Positions 1-8,412 of a DNA stretch of 64,000 nt are shown here, piece after piece; within the stretch, counting starts at the first letter, position 1; each line of letters opens with the position of its first letter. The notes below the pieces were generated by a model. It did not search any database, had not been told where the DNA came from, and saw only the letters and a list, made by a program, of their open reading frames with translations. The stretch is from Clostridium cavendishii DSM 21758. Its GTDB lineage: Bacteria; Bacillota; Clostridia; Clostridiales; Clostridiaceae. The stretch covers positions 248,001 to 312,000 of the forward strand of contig NZ_FQZB01000007.1 of NCBI RefSeq assembly GCF_900141845.1. The letters run 5' to 3'. The position numbers and the translations under genes are program-made.

Positions 1-762
1 GGTGATTTTAATAGAATACAATTTACTCCAGATGTTATGCCATCAGATGTAGTTGGATTTTCAATGTATAATCCTAGCAATGGAAGCTTTGAGTATAGAA
101 AGGGAGCTGCAATGTGTAACTTTTTACTTGCAGATGAAATTAATAGAGCTTCTTCAAAAACTCAATCAAGTTTACTTGAAGCAATGGAAGAAGCTCAGGT
201 TACAGTTGATGGAGTTACATATAAGCTACCTAAACCTTTTATGGTTTTAGCAACACAAAATCCTATAGAAAGTTATGGAACTTATATTTTACCAGAAGCA
301 CAAATGGATAGGTTCTTTTTAAGATTATCTATAGGATATCCAAATAAGTCAGAAGAAAAGAGAATATTAGATAGATTTGAAAGTGAGAATCCACTAACTA
401 CTTTAAATAAAGTTATCACTAAGGAAGATGTGATAAAGCTTCAAAATGAGGTTAAGGAAGTTAAGGTTAGTGATTCTATAAAAATGTATATTTTAGATAT
501 AGTGGAGGCTACTCGTAAAGCTAAAGAAATTACATTAGGGGTAAGTCCTAGAGGTAGCTTAAGTTTATTAAGAGCTGCTAAGGCATTGGCTTTTATAAGA
601 GGCAGAGATTTTGTTCTTCCAGATGATGTACAAGAAATGGCAGTACCAGTATTAGCACACAGAATAATAGTTAATTCAAATATAAAGTCTCAAAGTATGA
701 GTCAAGAAGATATTATTAAACAAGTACTTAAAATAGTAGAAGTACCAATCTTCCAAATTTAG
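1..762 (+). CDS. MoxR-family AAA+ ATPase (5'-truncated)
   Basis: The reading frame is open from base 1, so the gene starts before the window; the first ATG at 37 is internal. Visible are Walker B (LLADEINRA), sensor 1 (VLATQNP) and the conserved EAQMDRFF stretch that follows it; the Walker A part is off the left edge. MoxR ATPases act as chaperone-like assembly factors for partner proteins that often carry von Willebrand A or DUF58 domains. The DUF58 gene starts 24 bases downstream and a transglutaminase gene follows, which is the usual order for this three-gene module. The substrate is not known. The family assignment is secure; the function is inferred from context. Confidence 0.93.
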   Translation, partial: GDFNRIQFTPDVMPSDVVGFSMYNPSNGSFEYRKGAAMCNFLLADEINRASSKTQSSLLEAMEEAQVTVDGVTYKLPKPFMVLATQNPIESYGTYILPEAQMDRFFLRLSIGYPNKSEEKRILDRFESENPLTTLNKVITKEDVIKLQNEVKEVKVSDSIKMYILDIVEATRKAKEITLGVSPRGSLSLLRAAKALAFIRGRDFVLPDDVQEMAVPVLAHRIIVNSNIKSQSMSQEDIIKQVLKIVEVPIFQI

Positions 763-786
763 TGATTTGATAGAAGAGGGAATAAT

Positions 787-2082
787 ATGGGAAATATTGT
801 AATTTTTATATTAATAGTATTTATATTGTTTATATATGCTTATATAGCAGGTGGACAAGTAGCTATAATAATAGCAATGATGTTTATCATAGCACCTATT
901 ATATCTATAATTTTAACTTTAATAGTAAAAAGAAAAATAGAAATTTATACGTATATACCTAATGTTGATATTGAAAAGGATGAAGTATTAGAGGTAAATG
1001 TAACTATAAAGAACAATTCAATTATGCCAATTCCTTTTATAGATATAGTTTTTTTTAAGTCCTTGAATTTGGAATTGCTCAAATCAGAAGTATTAAGGTG
1101 TACCATAGCACCTCACGAAACTATAACATTTAAAATGCCTTATAGAGGAGCATTAAGAGGAAAAGGAAATATAGGAATAAGAACTATTGTTTTAAAAGAC
1201 TATTTAGGAATTTTAAAGCTTCCGTTGTTAAATTATTTAAATAAAGATGAATTTAGAAGAGATATTACAGTAATGCCTAGAATTTTTGATGTAAATCAAA
1301 CTAATAAAGAGCTATTTAACTTTATAAATGTTAAAAAATTTAGAGGTGATGGCGAAGAACATGAAGTAAATGATCTTATAGGAGAACCAGGTTATGAATT
1401 AAGAGAATATATACCAGGGGATTCGTTGCGTAGAATTAACTGGAAGGTATCAGCAAAGAGAAATACATTAATGGTTAGAAAAAGCATTGAGTCTATAGGT
1501 AAAAAGAGGGTATTAATTCTAGATCCTTGCAAATATGCAATTAAGGCAAGTGGAAGTTTGAGATATGGAAATGAAAAAAATTCAAAAGTATACAATACTT
1601 TAAATAAAGAAATATTGATTGTGGAGGAAAGAACGTTAGAGTTTTTAATATCAGTAGCAGATTCTATTGTAAAGAATAAAAATAATGTGGAAATTTATTT
1701 ATTTGAAAATGATATGTGGAAAACATTTAATATTAAAGATAAGAATGATATTAGTAGTATGCAATATAAATTAGCAACATATAAATTTTTAGATAAATCA
1801 AAAAATAGTAAAGAAAATAGGTTACCTATAAGTGAATTCAGTAGAAATATAAAATTTATGACTGGAGGAGAGGCTGTAGTTTTTACAGGATATCCAGACA
1901 AAAGATTAAGTGATTTAATTAATCAGTGTGAAAGTTTTAATACTCAAATCAATACAATATGGATAAAGTCTAGTAATAAGATGTTTATACAGGAGTCTTG
2001 TGTAAGAAGAAATATAATAAATATAATGGAGGAACAAAGCTTAGATGAGGTTCCTATTAACTTAGAAGATATAGTTATATAA
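787..2082 (+). CDS. DUF58 domain membrane protein
   Basis: A 431-residue protein. Two hydrophobic segments at about residues 4-25 and 28-48 put the N-terminus in the membrane. A beta-rich region follows, then the DUF58 signature at about residues 205-235 (LREYIPGDSLRRINWK, then a basic MVRK). DUF58 proteins are distant von Willebrand A-like proteins that are partners of MoxR ATPases. The gene lies between the MoxR gene and a transglutaminase gene with short spacers, so all three are probably one operon. The molecular function is not established for this family. The start is ATG behind AGAGGG. Confidence 0.9.
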   Translation: MGNIVIFILIVFILFIYAYIAGGQVAIIIAMMFIIAPIISIILTLIVKRKIEIYTYIPNVDIEKDEVLEVNVTIKNNSIMPIPFIDIVFFKSLNLELLKSEVLRCTIAPHETITFKMPYRGALRGKGNIGIRTIVLKDYLGILKLPLLNYLNKDEFRRDITVMPRIFDVNQTNKELFNFINVKKFRGDGEEHEVNDLIGEPGYELREYIPGDSLRRINWKVSAKRNTLMVRKSIESIGKKRVLILDPCKYAIKASGSLRYGNEKNSKVYNTLNKEILIVEERTLEFLISVADSIVKNKNNVEIYLFENDMWKTFNIKDKNDISSMQYKLATYKFLDKSKNSKENRLPISEFSRNIKFMTGGEAVVFTGYPDKRLSDLINQCESFNTQINTIWIKSSNKMFIQESCVRRNIINIMEEQSLDEVPINLEDIVI

Positions 2083-2103
2083 ATAAAAGAGGATGTATAT
2101 GTT

Positions 2104-4419
2104 ATGAAAAATAGTATAAATAAAATAAAGGAGCAAGTAATACCACTACTTTTTTCAGTAAGTTGTACCTGTCTTATACTAAATGCACTATTTCAGACAG
2201 TATTTTTAGTAGACTTACTTTTAGCTATAGTTTGGAATTTTATACTTTTTATAGTATTAAATAAAATTTCTCAAAAAAAGAAGTACAGTGGTTTATTCTA
2301 TTTGCTAGGATCAATAGTATATTTATTTTTAGCTTTTTTAATAATAAATTTGGCAGCTGATACTTATAGTGGAGGATATCTTAGTTGGATTAAGGATGTT
2401 CAAAATGATAATAGCGGTATGATAGCTTATTGGATAGGAACATTTTTAATTTCTACACACTTTTTTTCATCTATAATATTTTATTTTACAGAAATAAGAA
2501 GGCGAAGAGTTGTATTAATATTAATCTCAATTATTCCGTTAGCTATATATTCAGCTAGAACAAAACATATAATAAGTTTAGCTTTTATTATGTTTTTAAT
2601 ATTTTTAATAGGGTTATTTATAGAGTTTACTAGAAATATAGGTAGTGAAAAAAATGTTACTGTATATAATAAAAAAGCTAGTTACTATAAAGCTATAATT
2701 CCATTTCTAATAATATTAAGTATTATAGCTTTAATTATTCCTAAACCTGATATGTTTCCAAAGCTATCAAATCCAAATTCATTTTTAGAGAAAAAACAGC
2801 CGTCTAATGGTAACAATAATGATGATGCTCGTAATAATGGCGATAGTAAAAGGAATGATGGTCCAAATTCTGGAGGATCAAAAAGAGGAAGCAATATAAA
2901 TACACCTAATAATTCTAAAAATAAAAGCCAAATTTTATTTGATGTACAAGCTTCAGAACCTATCTATTTTAGAGTACAGAGTTTTGATAAATATGAGAAT
3001 AATAAATGGAAAACTGGTAATGATTTATTAGAAGAAAATTATGTGTTTAATGGAATGATTAGAAATGATAACAATATAAATTTCATTATGAAAATTTTGA
3101 GTGATAGTAAAAAAGTTGAAGAACTTAAAAAGAAAAATTCGAAGTTAGAAAATATATTAAATAAACCATCTATACCTCAAGTAAAAAAAGTTGCAAATAT
3201 TAGAACCAATGATTATGAGATGAAAGTTTTATTAAATCCATTAGGAATAATAGATTTTAATTTAGAGGGAAGCAACGAAAAAATTTATACCAATAATCAA
3301 GATATGTATTTTTTGAAACGCTCCCTAAATAACAATGAAAAATATAGTGTTAGTTATTATTCTCAAATGTTAGATGAAGATTCAAGGGAGTTTGAGTTTA
3401 TAAAAAATATTAATTTACAAGAATATGTTGAAATGTTAAATACATTATCATCATTAAATTTAAATACAATTGAAAAGCAAGAAATTAATAATTATAAAGC
3501 GGAAATAATAAAAGCTCAAGTTGATTATAGGAAGCTTCCATCTAAATTACCTAATAGAATATATGATTTAGCTAATAAAATTACAAAGGATAAAACATCA
3601 GATTATGATAAGGCTCTGGCAATAGAGAAATATTTAACATCAGGAGAATTTAAATATAAGCTAGATATTAAAAAAATAAGTAATAATAGAGATTATACTG
3701 ATTATTTTTTATTTGATAGTAAAACCGGTTATTGTGTGCAATTTGCTTCAGCTATGGTTATTTTAGCAAGAGCAGCAGGACTACCATCAAAGTATACAGA
3801 AGGCTTTGTTTGTTGTGAAAAGAATAAATTATTAGATACCTATGTGATAAGAAGTGAGCATGCTCATGCATTTCCAGAAATTTTTATAGCGGGTTATGGA
3901 TGGATGAAGTTTGAACCTACAGCTAGTATTAAAGAAGATATTAATAAAAATGATAAGAATAATAAGAGTAACATACAAAATAATAAGAAAAGAATAGAAG
4001 TTCCATTTTATAAGGTTTTATTAATAGGATTAATTGTAATAGCAAGTATACCATTAGCAATATTAATTATATTATTATTAATTAAGTTATTTATAAATTT
4101 AAAGAGACATTTTTGGAGGCAAAAACTCTTTAATATGGAGAAAAATAAAGCTGTTGAAGATATTTTTATGCAAACATTATTAATTCTAAAGTTAATTGAT
4201 TATGATATTAAAAGTTATGAAACTCCAAATCAATATGCTTTTCGTATTTTTACAGAATGTTTTTTAGATATTAAACCATTAGTAAATGCATTTAATAAAA
4301 GTAAATATGGAAATTTAGATGCAAAGGATGAGCAAATAGAAAACTTATTAGTTATATATGATGAGGTCTTAGCATATACCAAGAAAAATTGCAAATGGAC
4401 TAAAAAATATAAAATATAA
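2104..4419 (+). CDS. Membrane-anchored transglutaminase-like protein
   Basis: A 771-residue protein. The N-terminal ~220 residues hold several membrane segments, then an Asn/Ser/Lys-rich linker (~235-275), an extracellular region and a transglutaminase/papain-like core. The core shows GYCVQFASA with catalytic Cys at residue 544, EHAHAFPEI with His at about 588, and WMKFEPT, where the usual Asp position is Glu. One further membrane helix is at about 640-665, followed by a cytoplasmic tail. This matches TgpA-type proteins encoded with MoxR and DUF58. It could be a cell-surface protease or cross-linking enzyme; the substrate is unknown. It is the third gene of the operon, with a 21-base spacer. 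Confidence 0.88.
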   Translation: MKNSINKIKEQVIPLLFSVSCTCLILNALFQTVFLVDLLLAIVWNFILFIVLNKISQKKKYSGLFYLLGSIVYLFLAFLIINLAADTYSGGYLSWIKDVQNDNSGMIAYWIGTFLISTHFFSSIIFYFTEIRRRRVVLILISIIPLAIYSARTKHIISLAFIMFLIFLIGLFIEFTRNIGSEKNVTVYNKKASYYKAIIPFLIILSIIALIIPKPDMFPKLSNPNSFLEKKQPSNGNNNDDARNNGDSKRNDGPNSGGSKRGSNINTPNNSKNKSQILFDVQASEPIYFRVQSFDKYENNKWKTGNDLLEENYVFNGMIRNDNNINFIMKILSDSKKVEELKKKNSKLENILNKPSIPQVKKVANIRTNDYEMKVLLNPLGIIDFNLEGSNEKIYTNNQDMYFLKRSLNNNEKYSVSYYSQMLDEDSREFEFIKNINLQEYVEMLNTLSSLNLNTIEKQEINNYKAEIIKAQVDYRKLPSKLPNRIYDLANKITKDKTSDYDKALAIEKYLTSGEFKYKLDIKKISNNRDYTDYFLFDSKTGYCVQFASAMVILARAAGLPSKYTEGFVCCEKNKLLDTYVIRSEHAHAFPEIFIAGYGWMKFEPTASIKEDINKNDKNNKSNIQNNKKRIEVPFYKVLLIGLIVIASIPLAILIILLLIKLFINLKRHFWRQKLFNMEKNKAVEDIFMQTLLILKLIDYDIKSYETPNQYAFRIFTECFLDIKPLVNAFNKSKYGNLDAKDEQIENLLVIYDEVLAYTKKNCKWTKKYKI

Positions 4420-4444
4420 TTAGATTTATATAATATAAATTAAA

Positions 4445-4479
4445 AGTTATATCAAAGATAAGAAAAATTCGATATAGTT
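4445..4479 (+). terminator. Weak hairpin after the transglutaminase gene
   Basis: AGTTATATC can pair with GATATAGTT, with two G-T pairs. Only a short T-poor tail (ATTTAGG) follows, so termination here is doubtful. Confidence 0.3.
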
Positions 4480-4559
4480 ATTTAGGAAATATAAGGATTA
4501 TAAAACTTATATTGTAATTTTTAAATAAAGGAGTATAATAAAAATGTAAATAAATAAAT

Positions 4560-4640
4560 GCTAGAGGTGCCTATTACGGCTGAGAGGGAACTTTTCCTAA
4601 CTCTTATAACCTGATTTAGATAATGCTAACGAAGGGAAGC
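4560..4640 (+). promoter_or_regulatory. TPP riboswitch (THI element) upstream of thiSFGH
   Basis: The conserved pieces occur in order: AGAGGTGC, CTGAGAGGG, ACCTGAT, TAGATAATGCTAACG and AAGGGA, closed by a short GCT/AGC pairing. The consensus is slightly relaxed (TTAGATAATGCTAACGA instead of the usual CTGGATAATGCCAGCGT). A strong intrinsic terminator follows at 4692-4724. This fits TPP-induced transcription termination ahead of the thiamine thiazole genes. A small AATAAT/ATTATT hairpin between aptamer and terminator may belong to the switching region. Confidence 0.95.
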
Positions 4641-4691
4641 GATTTTTAGTTAATAATAAAGTATTATTGTACTTTTTATTTTAGCGTAATT

Positions 4692-4724
4692 AAGCCTAGC
4701 AAATTTATTTTGCTAGGCTTTTTT
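4692..4724 (+). terminator. Intrinsic terminator of the first TPP riboswitch
   Basis: A perfect 12-bp stem, AAGCCTAGCAAA with TTTGCTAGGCTT, is followed by a T run. It lies downstream of the TPP aptamer and upstream of thiS, so it is probably the expression platform. Confidence 0.88.
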
Positions 4725-4764
4725 ATATTAAATGAAACACCTTCTCATGTTAATTTGAACTTAA

Positions 4765-4832
4765 GGAAACTCCTTCTCACTTTCATTCGAATGAGTAAGT
4801 TCGAATAACCAAATTAAAATTTGGATTCTCAC
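4765..4832 (+). repeat. Interspersed intergenic repeat, copy A
   Basis: The unit begins GGAAACTCC, carries GAGTAAGTTCGAATAACC and ends in the hairpin-forming CCAAATTAAAATTTGG then ATTCTCAC. Related copies are at 46204, 47875 (inverted), 48190 (inverted, diverged), 51741 and 61134 (inverted), with a partial at 4839. All are intergenic. This copy sits between the riboswitch terminator and thiS. Confidence 0.75.
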
Positions 4833-4838
4833 GTAACC

Positions 4839-4870
4839 TTGAATAATCAAATTAAAAAGTTGGATTTTTA
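4839..4870 (+). repeat. Interspersed intergenic repeat, partial copy A2
   Basis: TTGAATAATCAAATT then AAAAAGTTGGATTTTTA repeats the right half of copy A, six bases after it, with several mismatches. It looks like a degenerate second half-unit. Confidence 0.55.
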
Positions 4871-4924
4871 CTTAAAGCAGTGTTATAGCATTTTTTAAAA
4901 TTTTAGTGAAAAGGAGGCGTTTTT

Positions 4925-5119
4925 ATGAGATTGAATGGAAAAAATATAGAACTTGAAAAAGAGACTACTATAGAAGAACTTTTAGAACAGTATAATATAA
5001 ATTCTTCCAGAGTTGTTGTTGAAGTCAATAGAGAAATAGTAGAAAAGACTTGTTTTAGTAGTGTAAAGCTTAAAAATGAAGATACAATTGAAGTAATATC
5101 TTTTGTTGGAGGAGGTTAA
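4925..5119 (+). CDS. thiS: Sulfur carrier protein ThiS
   Basis: A 64-residue ubiquitin-fold protein ending VISFVGGG. The C-terminal Gly-Gly is the site that ThiF adenylates and that then carries the thiocarboxylate sulfur for thiazole synthesis by ThiG. Length and tail fit the family exactly. RBS AAGGAGG lies upstream of the ATG. The gene is first in thiS-thiF-thiG-thiH-tenI, behind a TPP riboswitch. The codons of the Gly tail also provide the Shine-Dalgarno sequence of thiF. Confidence 0.95.
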   Translation: MRLNGKNIELEKETTIEELLEQYNINSSRVVVEVNREIVEKTCFSSVKLKNEDTIEVISFVGGG

Positions 5120-5123
5120 AAAT

Positions 5124-5780
5124 TTGAAGGTAGAAGTAAAAGGAGAATGGCTTGATGAAAAGAAGTTAGAAAAACTAATATATGCAAGAAATACAAAAGG
5201 GGTTACTGAGAAAGTAAAAAAGGCTAAAGTTGGTATTGCAGGTGCTGGTGGATTGGGTTCTAATATTGCTATTTCACTTGCAAGGTTAGGTGTAGGAGAA
5301 ATAACTATTGTAGATTTTGATATTATAGAACATTCAAATTTGAATAGGCAACAGTACTTTATTAGCGACATAGGTAACCTTAAGGTCAAGGTATTAAAAA
5401 GCATTATAAATAAAATAAATCCTTTTATAAAAGTAAATGAGGTAGTAGAAAAGATAGATGAGAGAAATATAAAAGATATTTTTAAAGATGTAGATATAAT
5501 TGTTGAGGCATTTGATGTTCCTGAAAATAAGGCTATGCTTTCTAATTATGTACTTACTAGAATGAGGGATAAATATTTAATCGCAGCATCAGGTATGGCA
5601 GGATATTATTCTTCAAATTTAATTACTACTAAGAAGGTAAGAGATAAGTTTTATTTATGTGGAGATTTTGAGAATGGAATAAGTGATACTGTAGGGGTTA
5701 TGGCTCCTAGGGTTATAATTTGTGCAAATCATATGGCGAACATGGTTCTTAATATAATTTTAGGAAAAGAGGAGATTTAA
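5124..5780 (+). CDS. thiF: Sulfur carrier protein ThiS adenylyltransferase ThiF
   Basis: A 218-residue E1-like enzyme that activates the C-terminus of ThiS with ATP. The nucleotide-binding GAGGLGS motif is at about residues 39-45, followed by IVDFDIIEHSNLNRQQYF, the ThiF/MoeB/UBA-type motif with the Asp, Asn and Arg residues. The start chosen is TTG at 5124: GGAGGAGG at 5108-5115 lies eight bases upstream, whereas an earlier TTG at 5103 would put the Shine-Dalgarno inside the gene. It is the short clostridial form of the family. Its stop overlaps the thiG start by one base (TAATG), so the two are coupled. Confidence 0.92.
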   Translation: MKVEVKGEWLDEKKLEKLIYARNTKGVTEKVKKAKVGIAGAGGLGSNIAISLARLGVGEITIVDFDIIEHSNLNRQQYFISDIGNLKVKVLKSIINKINPFIKVNEVVEKIDERNIKDIFKDVDIIVEAFDVPENKAMLSNYVLTRMRDKYLIAASGMAGYYSSNLITTKKVRDKFYLCGDFENGISDTVGVMAPRVIICANHMANMVLNIILGKEEI

Positions 5781-6550
5781 TGATGAATGACAAATTAGTT
5801 ATTGCAGGTGTTGAATTAAATAGTAGATTATTAGTAGGAACAGGAAAATATCCATCTAATAAATTAATAAAAGATGTTTTAGAAGGTAGTGGAGCAGAGA
5901 TTATTACTTTAGCAGTAAGAAGGGTAGATTTAGATAATAAAGATGAAGATGTATTAAGTAACATACCTAAGGATGTTATATTACTTCCTAATACATCAGG
6001 AGCTACTAATGCTGAAGAAGCTATTAGGATAGCAAAAATAGCAAGAGCTATGGGGTGTGGCAATTGGATTAAGATTGAGATAATATCTGATTCTAAATAT
6101 TTATTGCCAGACAATGAGGAAACTATTAAAGCTACAAAGATACTAGCTGATGATGGATTTATAGTATTACCATATATGTGTCCAGATCTTTATGCTGGAA
6201 GAAGGTTAATCAAAGCTGGAGCAGGAGCTGTTATGCCACTTGGAGCACCTATAGGAAGTAATAGAGGCTTGAGGACAAAAGAACTTATACAAATAATGAT
6301 AGATGAGCTTGATATCCCGATAATAGTAGATGCTGGACTTGGGAAGCCATCTCATGCTATGGAGGCTATGGAGATGGGGGCGGCAGCTTGTTTAGTAAAT
6401 ACAGCTATAGCATCATCAAAAGATCCAATTAATATGGCAAAAGCTTTTAAAATGGCAGTTGATGGTGGACGCTTAGGGTATCTTTCAAAGTTTGGTTTAG
6501 TATCTAAAGAAGCTAATGCTTCATCACCACTTTTAGGATTTTTAGGGTAG
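5780..6550 (+). CDS. thiG: Thiazole synthase ThiG
   Basis: A 256-residue TIM-barrel enzyme that joins 1-deoxyxylulose 5-phosphate, dehydroglycine and ThiS-thiocarboxylate sulfur into the thiazole phosphate carboxylate. Family landmarks are RLLVGTGKYPS near the N-terminus, LAVRRVD, LLPNTSGATNAEEA, and NWIKIEI with Lys98, which aligns with the Schiff-base lysine of Bacillus ThiG. The C-terminal phosphate-binding part contains VDAGLGKPSHA. The start could be 5780 or the adjacent ATG at 5783; 5780 overlaps the thiF stop. ThiH, encoded next, supplies dehydroglycine. Confidence 0.96.
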   Translation: MMNDKLVIAGVELNSRLLVGTGKYPSNKLIKDVLEGSGAEIITLAVRRVDLDNKDEDVLSNIPKDVILLPNTSGATNAEEAIRIAKIARAMGCGNWIKIEIISDSKYLLPDNEETIKATKILADDGFIVLPYMCPDLYAGRRLIKAGAGAVMPLGAPIGSNRGLRTKELIQIMIDELDIPIIVDAGLGKPSHAMEAMEMGAAACLVNTAIASSKDPINMAKAFKMAVDGGRLGYLSKFGLVSKEANASSPLLGFLG

Positions 6551-6559
6551 GTGATATGT

Positions 6560-7663
6560 ATGAGTTTTTATGAAGTAGTAAGTAAATATAGAGATTTTAA
6601 TTTTAATGAATATTTTAATAAGGTTACAAAAGAAGATGTTATAAGAAGTATTAACTCAGAGAGCTTAAATGAGTTTGATTTATTAAATTTACTTTCAACA
6701 AAAGCAGAAGAATGCTTGGAGGAAATGGCTCAAAGAGCTAGAGCGCTTGCTCTAAAATATTCAGGAAGAACAATACTTTTGTACACACCTATGTATATAT
6801 CAAATTTTTGTATAAATAAATGTTCTTATTGTGGCTATAATATTGAAAATAAGATAGAGAGAAGAAAACTTACATTAGACGAAGTAAGAGCAGAAGGGGA
6901 AGCTATTTCAAAAGAAGGCTTTAAACATCTATTATTATTAACTGGAGAAAGTGAGTACCAATCACCAGTTAGTTATATAGCTGATAGTGTAAGAGTATTA
7001 AAAGATATGTTTCCATCTATATCAATAGAAGTTTATCCAATGAGAACAGAACAATATAAGGAAGTTGTAGAGGCTGGTGTTGAAGGTCTTACAGTATATC
7101 AAGAAACTTATAATGAAGAGGTTTATGATAGAGTTCATATAAGTGGTCCAAAGAAGGATTTTAAAAATAGGTTAGATGCACCAGAAAGAGGGGCAGAAGC
7201 TGGAATGAGGAGTCTTGGACTTGGTGCACTTTTAGGACTTGCTGATTTTAGGCAAGATGCATTTTTTGTAGCTATGCATGGAAGATATTTAGTAAATAAG
7301 TATCCTTATATAGAGTTATCATTTGGACCACCTAGGATTAGGCCTTGTGCGGGTGGGTTAAAAGATATAAAAGAAGTAACTGATAAAAATTTAGTACAAG
7401 TTATGTTGGCTTATAAGTTGTTTTATCCTCAAGGTGGGATAAACATAACTACTAGAGAAAGTAATGAAATTAGAAGGAATTTAATTCCGTTAGGTGTTAC
7501 AAAGATGAGTGCTGGAGTTTCTACTGAAATAGGGGGTAGAACTTTAAGTAAGCATGGTACAGCTCAATTTGATATAAATGACGAAAGTAGTACAGAAGAG
7601 GTTAAGGAATTAATAAAAGAATGTGGATATCAGCCTATTTTTAAGGATTGGGTTAGATTATAA
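6560..7663 (+). CDS. thiH: 2-iminoacetate synthase ThiH (tyrosine lyase)
   Basis: A radical-SAM enzyme of 367 residues. The CINKCSYC motif (CX3CX2C) binds the 4Fe-4S cluster. The enzyme cleaves tyrosine to dehydroglycine and p-cresol for ThiG; this is the oxygen-sensitive route, used where aerobes use ThiO. The start chosen is ATG at 6560 with AGGTGAT just upstream; a GTG at 6551 lies inside that Shine-Dalgarno. It is the fourth gene of the thiamine operon, ten bases after thiG. Confidence 0.95.
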   Translation: MSFYEVVSKYRDFNFNEYFNKVTKEDVIRSINSESLNEFDLLNLLSTKAEECLEEMAQRARALALKYSGRTILLYTPMYISNFCINKCSYCGYNIENKIERRKLTLDEVRAEGEAISKEGFKHLLLLTGESEYQSPVSYIADSVRVLKDMFPSISIEVYPMRTEQYKEVVEAGVEGLTVYQETYNEEVYDRVHISGPKKDFKNRLDAPERGAEAGMRSLGLGALLGLADFRQDAFFVAMHGRYLVNKYPYIELSFGPPRIRPCAGGLKDIKEVTDKNLVQVMLAYKLFYPQGGINITTRESNEIRRNLIPLGVTKMSAGVSTEIGGRTLSKHGTAQFDINDESSTEEVKELIKECGYQPIFKDWVRL

Positions 7664-8233
7664 ATGATTTATTTAATAACTAATAGGAATTTAGCGATAA
7701 AAGAAAAATATTTAGCTGTATTAAAGGAAGCTTCTTATAACGGAATAAATAATATAATATTAAGGGAAAAAGATTTAGCGGACATTGAATTTGAGGAGTT
7801 ATATAGATTAGTTAAAAAAAGTATTAATCCAAAATGTAATTTAATAATTAACTCTAAATTAAATGTATTTAATAGGGTAAAGGAAAATACAATACATTTA
7901 CCTTTTAAAGAGTTTTTATCCTATAATCCTAATAGAATTGTGGAGGTTGGCGTTTCTGTCCATACTTTAGAGGAGGGGATAGAAGCTGATAAAAGAGGTG
8001 CAAAATATATTTTGGCATCTCATATATATGAGACAAAGTGTAAGGAAGGTTTAGAGCCAAAGGGAATTGAGTATATAAGAAGATTAAAAAATAATGTAAA
8101 ATGTCAGATAATAGCTTTAGGTGGAATAAATGAAAAAAATTATAAAGATGTTCTAAATGCTGGAGCTGATGGAATAGCATTAATGTCATATTTTTTTAAA
8201 CAAGATGCTGATTACAAAAAATTTAATATATAA
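7664..8233 (+). CDS. tenI: TenI-like thiazole tautomerase (ThiE superfamily)
   Basis: A 189-residue TIM-barrel protein of the ThiE/TenI superfamily: ILREKDL near the N-terminus, GVSVHTLEE, and IIALGGINEKNYKDVLNAGADGIA for phosphate binding. The active-site loop reads ASHIYETKCKEGLEPKGIE. This fits the TenI pattern (GH.F.T.CK.G.P.RGL, with the catalytic His) better than the ThiE pattern (P.T.TK). TenI speeds tautomerisation of the ThiG product. The ATG directly follows the thiH stop. A weak thiamine-phosphate synthase role cannot be excluded. No thiC, thiD or true thiE is in the window. Confidence 0.78.
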   Translation: MIYLITNRNLAIKEKYLAVLKEASYNGINNIILREKDLADIEFEELYRLVKKSINPKCNLIINSKLNVFNRVKENTIHLPFKEFLSYNPNRIVEVGVSVHTLEEGIEADKRGAKYILASHIYETKCKEGLEPKGIEYIRRLKNNVKCQIIALGGINEKNYKDVLNAGADGIALMSYFFKQDADYKKFNI

Positions 8234-8362
8234 ATCTTATAGTTTAAACAAAATTGGTAAGATAATAAGTAAAAGAAAGTTAAGCTATTATGAAGTATTT
8301 ATATATTTAATAGAATTATAGAAAAGCTATTAGCTTTAGAATATAACTAATGTTTTTAAATT

Positions 8363-8404
8363 AAAAAGCTATATCAAATAAAATAAATTTTGATATAGCC
8401 TTTT
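8363..8404. terminator. Bidirectional terminator between tenI and the SDR gene
   Basis: AAAAAGCTATATCAAA pairs with TTTGATATAGC, with A and T runs on both sides. It lies between convergent genes and can serve both. The preceding ~130 bases after tenI show no gene. Confidence 0.8.
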
Positions 8405-8412
8405 AAAAGTAT

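Noticed and set aside
4982..5404. Minus-strand open frame of 140 codons across thiS and thiF
   Set aside because: Shadow of the thiS/thiF coding strand; no ribosome site and low-complexity Phe/Ser-rich product.
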